From: an uncultured Clostridia bacterium
GTDB taxonomy: Bacteria > Bacillota > Clostridia > Christensenellales > CAG-138
Direction: 5' to 3'
Assembly (NCBI GenBank): GCA_937915925.1
Contig: CALGGM010000143.1
Span: 1 to 11,952 of the forward strand
Length of the DNA: 11,952 bases
Every line of letters starts with the position of its first letter. The first letter of the stretch is position 1. The notes beneath the pieces were generated by a model. That model made no database searches and was not told the DNA's origin. It worked only from the letters and a program-made list of their open reading frames with translations. Shown here piece after piece: positions 1 to 4,985 of the stretch. Position numbers and translations under genes: made by a program.

Positions 1-136
1 CGCGATCTACCTATGTAATGGAGCGAAGCGGAATGGAGAGACCTCGGCGCCCCGTCAAAAATCATTTCAACGGATCATGTCCTGTATCGTACCACAAATC
101 CACAATCCGATTCGCAAAAAGAGAAACGAACACGCC
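1..136. other. Intergenic stretch, possible dispersed-repeat remnant at its left end
   Basis: No credible reading frame lies here; the minus-strand frame running from 818 down to 75 is the reverse of the low-complexity amidase linker. Bases 20-41 (GGAGCGAAGCGGAATGGAGA) resemble in style the GCGAAGCG-containing repeat units at 3524-3625, and may be the edge of another dispersed repeat cut by the window border. The similarity is short, so this is tentative. Confidence 0.3.
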
Positions 137-165
137 TTGCGGCGCGGGGAAAGACATGGTATAAT
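137..165 (+). promoter_or_regulatory. Sigma-A promoter of the amidase gene, start point near the ATG
   Basis: A -35 box TTGCGG (137-142), a 17-nt spacer and a perfect -10 TATAAT (160-165) with an upstream TG (157-158, extended -10). The expected transcription start is about 7 nt beyond the -10, which falls at about 172, the first base of the ATG. No Shine-Dalgarno sequence fits between the -10 and the ATG, so the transcript appears leaderless. Confidence 0.75.
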
Positions 166-171
166 GCGGGC

Positions 172-1101
172 ATGAAACAGAGAAGACCCATTGAAATCGG
201 GATCGTTGCGATCCTGCTCATTCTATTCATGCTCGCGTGCGGCACGCCGACGGCAGAACCGTCCGTGCCGACGGAAGCGCCTGCCGTTTCGGACACGCCG
301 GAACCGGTCGTGGAAACGGAGATCGTTGTGGAAACGGTCGCAACGCCTCTTGCGACGCTGCCGCCTTTGCCCACGCCGACGCCGACCCCCGAACCGACGC
401 CGACGCCCGAACCTACGCCGGAGCCGACGCCCACGCCGACGCCGCTGCCGTTGGAGGGCATCGTGATCGGCATCGATCCGGGACACCAGAAGGTGTACGA
501 TCCCGCGCCGGAGCCCGTTGCGCCGGGGTCGAGCCAGACCAAGCAAAAGGTCGCGGGCGGCTGCCGCGGCGTCAAAAGCGGCGCGTATGAGTACGACGTC
601 GTGCAGAGCGTCGGGCTGAAGCTCAAGGCGCTTTTGGAGGAGCAGGGGGCGACGGTCGTGATCACGCACGAAACGGTCGACGTCAATATCTCCAACATCG
701 AGCGCGTGCAGATGTTCAACGACGCGAACGTCGATCTCGGCATTCGACTGCACTGCAACAAATCGGACGACCGCAAAACGCGCGGCGCGTTCATGCTTGT
801 GCCGACCGAGAACCGCACGAAGTTCTACGACTATAACGTCACCGCGGCAAAGACGGTCCTTGCGGCGTATCTTCTGGAGACGGGACTGCCGATGCGCTAT
901 AAGGACGGCATGACCTACCGCTCCGATCAGACCGGCTTCAACTGGTGTACGCGCCCGGTCATCAACATCGAGATGGGACACCTCAGCAACCCCGACGAGG
1001 ACGCCCTGCTTTCGACCGACGCCTTCCAGCAAACCATGGCGCAGGGGCTCTGCAACGGACTCGTGCAGTTCTTCCGGGAGAACGGAAAACCGCAGGAATA
1101 A
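172..1101 (+). CDS. Lipoprotein N-acetylmuramoyl-L-alanine amidase (Amidase_3 family)
   Basis: A 309-residue exported zinc amidase predicted to cut the bond between N-acetylmuramic acid and L-alanine in peptidoglycan. Residues 1-23 form a lipoprotein signal: positive MKQRRP, a hydrophobic stretch, then MLAC with Cys23 as the lipidation site. Residues 24-66 are an acidic/proline stalk and 67-92 a (TP/EP)n repeat that would span cell wall. The catalytic domain is about 95-305: IDPGH (zinc His105), Glu140 in GAYEYD, His194 in RLHCN, and catalytic Glu267 in NIEMGHLSNPDED, the usual order for Amidase_3. The ATG at 172 is chosen because it alone gives a complete signal peptide, yet it has no ribosome binding site and sits at the promoter's start point. 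It is a single-gene unit ending at a hairpin shared with the convergent reductase. The family is clear; the role (growth, sporulation or germination) is not. Confidence 0.9.
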   Translation: MKQRRPIEIGIVAILLILFMLACGTPTAEPSVPTEAPAVSDTPEPVVETEIVVETVATPLATLPPLPTPTPTPEPTPTPEPTPEPTPTPTPLPLEGIVIGIDPGHQKVYDPAPEPVAPGSSQTKQKVAGGCRGVKSGAYEYDVVQSVGLKLKALLEEQGATVVITHETVDVNISNIERVQMFNDANVDLGIRLHCNKSDDRKTRGAFMLVPTENRTKFYDYNVTAAKTVLAAYLLETGLPMRYKDGMTYRSDQTGFNWCTRPVINIEMGHLSNPDEDALLSTDAFQQTMAQGLCNGLVQFFRENGKPQE

Positions 1102-1106
1102 AAAGG

Positions 1107-1150
1107 AAGGAGCCGTCAAGTCCCTCTTTCGAGTTTCTTAACGGCTCCTT
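1107..1150. terminator. Bidirectional terminator between convergent genes
   Basis: AAGGAGCCGT (1107-1116) pairs perfectly with ACGGCTCCTT (1141-1150), extended inward by AAG/CTT after one mismatch. A T-rich tail follows on the plus strand (1151-1158). The A-rich flank at 1098-1104 gives a T-rich tail on the minus strand. It would end both the amidase and the reductase transcripts. Confidence 0.8.
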
Positions 1151-1161
1151 TGTCTTTTACC

Positions 1162-1608
1162 TTACAGCACTTGCTCGATCGCGGCGGCGAGCTGTTCAAA
1201 GCCGCGCCGGTCGGCTTCGGTGAAGCGGGCGGGCGAGGGGCTGTCGAGGTCGAGCACGCCGATGATCGCGCCGTTTTGATGCAGCGGCACGACGAGCTCC
1301 GAGCGCGACGCGGAATCGCAGGCGATGTGTCCGGGAAATTGATGCACGTCAAAGACGAGCTGCGAGCGGTCCTCGCGCACGGCTGCGCCGCAGACCCCGC
1401 GGGACACGGGAATCTCGATGCACGCGGGCTTGCCCTGAAACGGTCCGAGCACGAGCGTATCGCCCTCCAGAAGATAGAATCCCGCCCAGTTGAGATCGTC
1501 GAGCGAATCGAAGATCAGCGCGGAAAGATTCGCAAGGTTCGCGATGCGGTGCGGCACGCCGACAATCAGCGCCTCCGCCTGTGCCGTCAGCTCGTTGTAA
1601 TCGGTCAT
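1162..1608 (-). CDS. msrC: Free methionine-(R)-sulfoxide reductase (GAF domain, fRMsr)
   Basis: A 148-residue single GAF-domain cytosolic enzyme that reduces free L-methionine-(R)-sulfoxide, a repair and scavenging role under oxidative stress. The family signature is intact: three redox cysteines at C63 (GKPACIEIP), C73 (RGVCGAA) and C97 (GHIACDSASRSE), corresponding to the resolving and catalytic cysteines of the YebR/MsrC family, plus the DVHQFPGH and SELVVPL strands and the final GVLDLDSPSPARF. The start at 1608 is set by GGAGGT (1621-1616) 7 nt upstream. The ATG at 1615 is in another frame, and the longer open frame to 1989 runs back over the divergent promoter and into the neighbouring lipoprotein. 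The gene is transcribed alone, divergent from the lipoprotein and convergent with the amidase. Confidence 0.93.
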   Translation of the reverse strand: MTDYNELTAQAEALIVGVPHRIANLANLSALIFDSLDDLNWAGFYLLEGDTLVLGPFQGKPACIEIPVSRGVCGAAVREDRSQLVFDVHQFPGHIACDSASRSELVVPLHQNGAIIGVLDLDSPSPARFTEADRRGFEQLAAAIEQVL

Positions 1609-1636
1609 GGTCCATACCTCCGGGTTGATTTCTTTA

Positions 1637-1664
1637 ACAGTACCACGGTTTTTGCATTTGTCAA
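1637..1664 (-). promoter_or_regulatory. Promoter of the methionine sulfoxide reductase gene
   Basis: On the minus strand a perfect -35 TTGACA (1664-1659), a 16-nt spacer and a weak -10 TACTGT (1642-1637) preceded by TGG, so probably an extended -10 promoter. The RBS GGAGGT is about 16 nt beyond the -10, giving a short leader. Confidence 0.65.
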
Positions 1665-1732
1665 GCGTTTCCGATAAATGCGTCGGAAATGCGAACATTC
1701 GACGGAGAAAAAAGGAAAAAAGCGTTTTGGAC

Positions 1733-1760
1733 TTGCAAAACGGACGCGGTATGGTATAAT
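1733..1760 (+). promoter_or_regulatory. Promoter of the multi-domain lipoprotein gene
   Basis: A -35-like TTGCAA (1733-1738), a 16-nt spacer and a perfect -10 TATAAT (1755-1760) preceded by TGG (extended -10). The ATG at 1793 follows with AAAGGAG (1777-1783) at 9-nt spacing. It diverges from the reductase promoter with about 70 bases between their -35 boxes. Confidence 0.75.
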
Positions 1761-1792
1761 CCGAAATAAGAACCACAAAGGAGTTTAAGCCA

Positions 1793-3136
1793 ATGAAACG
1801 CTTTTTGATCCTGATCCTTGCGCTAAGCATGACGCTCAGCGTCTTCGCGTGCGGCGGTACCGACAAGACGACGCCGGACGAGCCGGCGACGGAAACGCCC
1901 GCGCCCGTGTCGGAGCAGACGCCCGCGCCCGAGGCGACGCCCGAACCCGCCGAGCCGACGGAAGAACCGCCCGCCTTTGCGGCAGGCACGTATGCGCTGA
2001 TCGGCTATGAGGTCGACGGCGTGTATTTCGAAGGCGACCTGCTCGTGAGCACCGGCATCGCCGATTCCTCGCTGCTTCTGAACGCGGACCATACCGGCGT
2101 GATGAACCTCATGGGACAGATCTATGACATCGGCTGGACGAACGGCGGCGACATTACGATCTCCGACGTTCCGTATTATTCGATCGCGGCGGTCGACGCG
2201 GAAACCGTACAGGTGATGATGGGCGGCGCGACCCTGACGTTCCGTCTCGGCGATGCGCCCGTTTCAACCGAGACGTCGCAGCCGACGGAGGTTGAAGCGA
2301 CCGAAGCGCCCGAAGCGCCCGCAGAAACCGAAGCGCCCGCAGGCGAAGCGGCGTTCCCCGGCGCGCCGTACGGTTCGAGCGACGGTGTGATCGAGCGTAC
2401 GACGCTTGCCGCGCTGTACCGCTGGATGTACGACATGGAGTCCGGCTTCCGCTATTCGCTGACGTTCGATCAGATCAGCGCGGCGGCAGGCAAGCAGGGC
2501 TTTGACATGCAGAACAACGACGGAAAATCGCACGCGGCGACATGGTCGGACGGCGACAAGGGCGTCGTCACCGTGACCTTCCGGGAGAAGGACGGGCTGT
2601 GGACGTGCGGCGCGATCGCGATCTCCGGGATCACGAAGGACGAATACGGCGCGGCGGACATCTCCGCGTTCCCGAAGATGGGCAGCAGCACGCCCGCGGG
2701 CACGAACCCGACCGAGTCCGTGACGATCGACGCAAAGGTCGGCTATACCGACACGAAGGTTGCCGTGACCGTCGCGGTTCCGAAGGCGAACTGGTTTGCC
2801 GAGGAGCGCAGCGGAAGCGTGCGCATCTGGTGCACGCCCAGCGCGGAGCAGGCAAGCTCGAGCCAGTCGTACATCATCGTGGAGTGCAAGGAGTCGCTCG
2901 AAAAGATCGATTTCTATAAGAGCAGCTTCGAGAACCTGACCGAGCTCACGCCGCGCACCGTCGCGGGCGTCGAGATGCAGGGACGCGCGTACTACTACAT
3001 CGGCATGAACTGGGTCGAGTATTACGGCGAGGTTGCCGACGGCGTATGGGCGAGCATCCGCCTGACCGGCGTCAACACCGCCGAGGGCACCGAGACCATG
3101 GCGATCGTCGACAGCATCGAGATCGCGGTGAAATAA
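1793..3136 (+). CDS. Multi-domain secreted lipoprotein of unknown function
   Basis: A 447-residue exported protein; I do not recognise the family. The signal is MKRF plus a hydrophobic core ending in LSVFAC with Cys20 as the lipid anchor. Residues 23-62 are a T/P/E/A stalk. A first compact region, about 63-155 (GTYALIGYEVDGVYFEGDLL, then NADHTGVMNLMG), has the alternating strand pattern of a lipocalin-like or META-like barrel often found in Clostridial lipoproteins. A second acidic linker (156-190, EAPEAPAETEAPAGEA) leads to about 198-295, with a possible helix at 202-215 and strands around WTCGAIAISG. The third part, 307-447, is beta-rich with many Tyr/Trp residues. Cysteines after the anchor (C272, C347, C365) are few and do not suggest a metal site. 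It has its own promoter and RBS and is followed by a hairpin. A sensor or surface-binding role would be a guess. Confidence 0.85.
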   Translation: MKRFLILILALSMTLSVFACGGTDKTTPDEPATETPAPVSEQTPAPEATPEPAEPTEEPPAFAAGTYALIGYEVDGVYFEGDLLVSTGIADSSLLLNADHTGVMNLMGQIYDIGWTNGGDITISDVPYYSIAAVDAETVQVMMGGATLTFRLGDAPVSTETSQPTEVEATEAPEAPAETEAPAGEAAFPGAPYGSSDGVIERTTLAALYRWMYDMESGFRYSLTFDQISAAAGKQGFDMQNNDGKSHAATWSDGDKGVVTVTFREKDGLWTCGAIAISGITKDEYGAADISAFPKMGSSTPAGTNPTESVTIDAKVGYTDTKVAVTVAVPKANWFAEERSGSVRIWCTPSAEQASSSQSYIIVECKESLEKIDFYKSSFENLTELTPRTVAGVEMQGRAYYYIGMNWVEYYGEVADGVWASIRLTGVNTAEGTETMAIVDSIEIAVK

Positions 3137-3151
3137 TCAACGGGACAGAAC

Positions 3152-3172
3152 AAGGACGCTTCGGCGTCCTTT
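3152..3172 (+). terminator. UUCG-tetraloop hairpin after the lipoprotein gene (first copy)
   Basis: AAGGACGC (3152-3159), loop TTCG, GCGTCCTT (3164-3171): a very stable stem 15 nt after the stop codon. The T-tract is short (TTT, then CAGG), so termination may be weak. The same 20 bases recur at 3397-3416 with a full T-tract. Confidence 0.65.
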
Positions 3173-3198
3173 CAGGCTGTCGCAAAAGGGGTCAGACC

Positions 3199-3282
3199 AT
3201 TTGCGGCGAGATATTATAAATGAATACTGGCAGGATGAAAGGGCGCGAGGGCGCCCTTTCTTTCTATTATTTCGCCGCAAAT
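3199..3282. repeat. Inverted repeat enclosing an inner terminator-like hairpin
   Basis: ATTTGCGGCGAGATA (3199-3213) pairs with TATTTCGCCGCAAAT (3268-3282). Nested inside is a second perfect 9-bp stem, AAAGGGCGC (3238-3246) with GCGCCCTTT (3251-3259), loop GAGG, followed by TTTCTTTCTATT. The inner hairpin is shaped like an intrinsic terminator on the plus strand. The nested design suggests a structured RNA or folded repeat rather than chance. Confidence 0.5.
3238..3268 (+). terminator. Intrinsic-terminator-like hairpin
   Basis: A perfect 9-bp GC-rich stem with a 4-nt loop and a pyrimidine tail rich in T (3257-3268). It may be the effective stop for transcripts that read through the weak first hairpin at 3152. 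Confidence 0.55.
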
Positions 3283-3283
3283 T

Positions 3284-3340
3284 ATCCGCGTTTTCGCTCA
3301 GTCGCATACGTAAGTATAGCTCCGTCGCGAAAACGCGGAT
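3284..3340. repeat. Perfect 14-bp inverted repeat with inner stem
   Basis: ATCCGCGTTTTCGC (3284-3297) and GCGAAAACGCGGAT (3327-3340) are exact inverse copies. The centre carries a smaller stem, GCATAC (3304-3309) against GTATAGC (3314-3320) with one bulged base. This cruciform-like unit sits directly next to the 3199-3282 structure. Confidence 0.6.
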
Positions 3341-3365
3341 TCTGCCTCCCTTATCAACAGCCTGC

Positions 3366-3397
3366 TCAGCGTGTCAAAAGGTTTTTTGACACGCTGA
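3366..3397. repeat. Perfect 14-bp hairpin directly before a terminator
   Basis: TCAGCGTGTCAAAA (3366-3379), loop GGTT, TTTTGACACGCTGA (3384-3397). It abuts the UUCG terminator, sharing its first A. On either strand the stem includes A/T runs that could assist termination. Confidence 0.6.
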
Positions 3398-3420
3398 AGG
3401 ACGCTTCGGCGTCCTTTTTT
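3397..3420 (+). terminator. Strong intrinsic terminator (second copy of UUCG hairpin)
   Basis: AAGGACGC (3397-3404), TTCG loop, GCGTCCTT (3409-3416), with TTTTTT completed at 3420. Bases 3397-3416 are identical to 3152-3171. Confidence 0.8.
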
Positions 3421-3433
3421 CGTGGGATAAAAG

Positions 3434-3468
3434 GCTTCTCCTCGAGGAGAAGCTCCGCCGATAGGCGG
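3434..3468. repeat. Perfect 20-bp palindrome followed by a small hairpin
   Basis: GCTTCTCCTC (3434-3443) is mirrored by GAGGAGAAGC (3444-3453) with no loop. It is followed by CCGCC (3455-3459), GATA, GGCGG (3464-3468), then TGATGAGGTGTC. I recall this arrangement (aggcttctcct palindrome, variable small stem, tgatgaggtgt) as an interspersed intergenic unit in Clostridia; that memory cannot be checked here. Confidence 0.55.
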
Positions 3469-3488
3469 TGATGAGGTGTCAAAACCCT

Positions 3489-3512
3489 GTAGGGACGACC
3501 GGCGGTCGTCCG
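3489..3512. repeat. GTAGGGACG palindromic repeat unit (intergenic copy)
   Basis: GTAGGGACGACC (3489-3500), 3-base spacer GGC, then GGTCGTCCG (3504-3512): an 8-bp stem GGACGACC/GGTCGTCC with a 3-nt loop. The same flanks and the same stem and loop sizes occur at 9299-9322 inside a coding region, with compensating base changes in the stem. Confidence 0.65.
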
Positions 3513-3523
3513 TTTTGCATTGC

Positions 3524-3625
3524 GGGGAGATTCTTCGTCACTTCGTTCCTCAGAATGACACAACAGGGTACGCTGCGAACAAAACTTGTGCCATCCTGAG
3601 AAGCGAAGCGACGAAGGATCTCCTT
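3524..3625. repeat. Inverted pair of a ~40-bp dispersed repeat unit
   Basis: The inverse of 3524-3563 aligns with 3586-3625 at 32 of 40 positions; the shared core is TCNTGAG followed by CGAAG, GACGAAG and ATCTCC. The two copies are separated by 22 bases. Their translations give the CHPEKRSDEGS and CHSEERSDEES type peptides known as false proteins made by this sort of intergenic repeat. The pair can fold into one long hairpin. No transposase is nearby. Confidence 0.7.
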
Positions 3626-3663
3626 TCCCAAATAACACCGTACCCCCTGTGTGCAGCAACATG
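3626..3663. other. Remainder of the gene-free stretch
   Basis: Bases between the repeat cluster and the antiporter terminator. The run GTACCCCCTGTGTG (3640-3653) is roughly the inverse of CACAACAGGGTAC (3559-3571), so the repeat unit may extend this far. I see no gene or promoter. Confidence 0.4.
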
Positions 3664-3689
3664 AAAAAAGGACGGAGCAATGTCCGTCC
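3664..3689 (-). terminator. Terminator of the cation antiporter gene
   Basis: On the minus strand GGACGGA (3689-3683), a 6-nt loop, TCCGTCC (3676-3670), then six T (3669-3664). It lies about 17 nt beyond the antiporter stop codon. Confidence 0.8.
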
Positions 3690-3706
3690 GAAAATATGCT
3701 TGCGCT

Positions 3707-4729
3707 TTACGCGGCGAGGAACGAATAGACGCAGTAGCCGATGTAGCCCAGAAGCAGCAGCCCGCCCTGCACGCGGGAGCCCTTCTTGCGCACGAGCATC
3801 GGAACGATCAGCGCGCACATGGCGAGCAGCGCGAGCGGCAGATCAAGATACAGCGACTGCGCGGTAAAGGCGATATTGCCGGTGATCGTTGCGGGAAGCC
3901 CGAGCACGAGCAGCATGTTAAAGAGGTTCGCGCCGATGATGTTGCCGAGACCCACGTCGCCCTGTCCCTTGATGGAGGAGGTGACGGTGGTGACGAGTTC
4001 GGGAAGCGAGGTGCCGAGCGCGATCATGGTGACCGCGATCACGCGTTCGGGAACGCCCGCAGCCTTTGCTAAAAGCTGACCGTTTTCCACGAGCAGGTTT
4101 GCGCCGACAAACAGCGCCGCCGCGGACACGACGAGCATCAGAAGCGCGCCCCAAAGCGGCATGACCTTTTCGGTTTCGTCGTATTCCGCTTCGCCGTCGC
4201 TGTCCTTGAGCCGGATCGACAGGTACGCGTACACGCAGAAGCCGAGCACGAGCACGATGCCGATGACGCGTCCCACGGAGCCGACAAAGTGCTTCTCAAT
4301 ACCGTCCGCGCCGGTGTAATCCTGCGGCTGGGAGAACAGCACCGAGCAGAACAGCAGCACCGCCGTGCCGACGAAGAAGATCATGCGCCAGCTGACCGAC
4401 TTCGACTTGACTTCCTTTGCGGGGCGGATGAGCTGACCGATGCCCGCGATCAGCGCCGTGTTGCAGATGATGCTGCCGAGCGCGTTACCCACGCTGATGT
4501 CGGGCGACTGTGCGCTGCCCAACGCCGCAGTGGAGGATACGAGGATCTCGGGAAGCGTCGTGCCTAACGACACGATCGTCGCGCCGACGACGATCTGCGG
4601 GATCTTGAGCCGCTTTGCGATCGCGACCGCCGCGTCGACGAACTTATCGCCCGCAACGCAGATGAGCACCAGCCCGACGGCGAACAGAACGATCGTCCAG
4701 AAGAGGGAATCGGGGACAGAAAATACCAT
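3707..4729 (-). CDS. CaCA-family cation antiporter (YrbG-like), probable Mn2+ exporter
   Basis: A 340-residue inner-membrane exchanger with the duplicated alpha repeats of the Ca2+/cation antiporter superfamily. Repeat 1 carries GATIVSLGTTLPE (49-61, acidic Glu61) and GNALGSIICN (81-90). Repeat 2 carries ALGTSLPEL (237-245, Glu244) and GNIIGANLFN (262-271). About ten hydrophobic segments are interrupted by an acidic loop at 174-189 (LKDSDGEAEYDETEK). The start at 4729 has AAAGGAAGG (4743-4735) 5 nt upstream. Automatic annotation would call it a calcium/sodium antiporter. Because its leader is a manganese riboswitch, I infer that Mn2+ export is its physiological job, or one of them. It forms a single-gene unit with its own terminator and is divergent from the pyrophosphatase operon. 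The family is certain; the substrate is inferred. Confidence 0.92.
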   Translation of the reverse strand: MVFSVPDSLFWTIVLFAVGLVLICVAGDKFVDAAVAIAKRLKIPQIVVGATIVSLGTTLPEILVSSTAALGSAQSPDISVGNALGSIICNTALIAGIGQLIRPAKEVKSKSVSWRMIFFVGTAVLLFCSVLFSQPQDYTGADGIEKHFVGSVGRVIGIVLVLGFCVYAYLSIRLKDSDGEAEYDETEKVMPLWGALLMLVVSAAALFVGANLLVENGQLLAKAAGVPERVIAVTMIALGTSLPELVTTVTSSIKGQGDVGLGNIIGANLFNMLLVLGLPATITGNIAFTAQSLYLDLPLALLAMCALIVPMLVRKKGSRVQGGLLLLGYIGYCVYSFLAA

Positions 4730-4750
4730 AGATACCTTCCTTTCGCATAG

Positions 4751-4792
4751 AAAAAGAGACTTCTATGCACAAAAATAATGCATAAAAGTCTC
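4751..4792 (-). terminator. Riboswitch expression-platform terminator
   Basis: On the minus strand GAGACTTTTATGCA (4792-4779) pairs with TGCATAGAAGTCTC (4769-4756) with one G-U pair, followed by TTTTT (4755-4751). Its 5' arm contains the CTTTTAT (4788-4782) that also forms aptamer stem P1, so the two folds exclude each other. This fits antitermination on ligand binding. Confidence 0.8.
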
Positions 4793-4870
4793 GCACATTT
4801 CGACCGGCAGCGGGATATGCTCCGTGCTGACGCCGCAGGCCACGCTTTCGCGTCGGCTACTCCCTTTTAC
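4782..4870 (-). ncRNA. yybP-ykoY manganese riboswitch aptamer
   Basis: Read on the minus strand, the leader begins GTAAAAGGGAGTAGCC (4870-4855), the conserved GGGAGUAGC of the yybP-ykoY family. It continues through a GAAA-capped stem (ACGC/GCGT, 4853-4842), GGCGTCAGCACGG (4833-4821), and CTGCCGGTCG (4810-4801) joined to AAATGTGCGAGAC (4800-4788), all in the family's order. Stem P1 is GTAAAAG (4870-4864) with CTTTTAT (4788-4782). The family binds Mn2+ between the two loop motifs. Here P1 competes with the downstream terminator, so Mn2+ should turn expression on. The predicted transcription start is at or next to the first aptamer base. The alignment is from memory of the family consensus. Confidence 0.87.
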
Positions 4871-4876
4871 GGAACC

Positions 4877-4905
4877 ATTATATGTTAACTTTTTTCAAAC
4901 GTCAA
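4877..4905 (-). promoter_or_regulatory. Promoter of the riboswitch-antiporter transcript
   Basis: Near-consensus on the minus strand: TTGACG (4905-4900), a 17-nt spacer, TATAAT (4882-4877). The start is expected at about 4870, exactly where the aptamer's P1 begins. This is the strongest promoter in the window. Confidence 0.88.
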
Positions 4906-4912
4906 GTGCGAA

Positions 4913-4944
4913 TTGTGGTAAAAAAGGCGAGGGTCTGTTATAAT
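4913..4944 (+). promoter_or_regulatory. Extended -10 promoter of the ppaC-tsaD-MATE operon
   Basis: A perfect TATAAT (4939-4944) preceded by TGT (4936-4938), giving an extended -10. The -35 is poor: TTGTGG (4913-4918) at a 20-nt spacing is the best candidate. It is back-to-back with the antiporter promoter, with only 7 bases between the two -35 positions, so one bound regulator could affect both. Confidence 0.65.
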
Positions 4945-4985
4945 GAAACTGGACTTTTATCCGATCATGAAAGGCGGGTATGCAT

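Larger units (their letters stand above)
3173..3364. repeat. Hairpin-rich segment bounded by short inverted ends
   Basis: The segment starts with CAGGCTGT (3173-3180) and ends with the inverse ACAGCCTG (3357-3364). Inside are two large inverted repeats: 3199-3213 with 3268-3282 (14 of 15 bases match, the other forms a G-T pair), and 3284-3297 with 3327-3340 (14 of 14). No credible gene lies inside. It looks like a small non-coding, possibly mobilisable, insertion in the region downstream of the lipoprotein gene. Confidence 0.45.

Noticed and set aside
75..1119. Long minus-strand reading frames over the amidase gene
   Set aside because: They are opened by the low-complexity (TP/EP)n linker and GC-rich codons; the translations are GVGVGSGVG or arginine-rich strings with no family traits, while the plus strand has clear enzyme motifs.
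1609..1989. Longer start for the methionine sulfoxide reductase
   Set aside because: The extension runs across its own promoter and into the neighbouring lipoprotein gene. The GGAGGT at 1616-1621 and family length support the start at 1608.
3201..3471. Small plus-strand proteins in the repeat region
   Set aside because: They translate inverted repeats and a terminator, have no ribosome binding site, and cross several hairpins.
3137..3706. CRISPR array or insertion sequence
   Set aside because: The repeats are inverted, of different kinds and unevenly spaced, with no regular direct repeats and spacers. There is no transposase frame.
3366..3867. Proteins containing CHSEERSDEES or CHPEKRSDEGS
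   Set aside because: These peptides are products of the dispersed 40-bp repeat and overlap the antiporter gene end; they are typical false annotations.
4980..4985. ATG at 4980 as the ppaC start
   Set aside because: The Shine-Dalgarno AAAGGCGGG ends only 1 nt before it; the ATG at 4986 has normal spacing.
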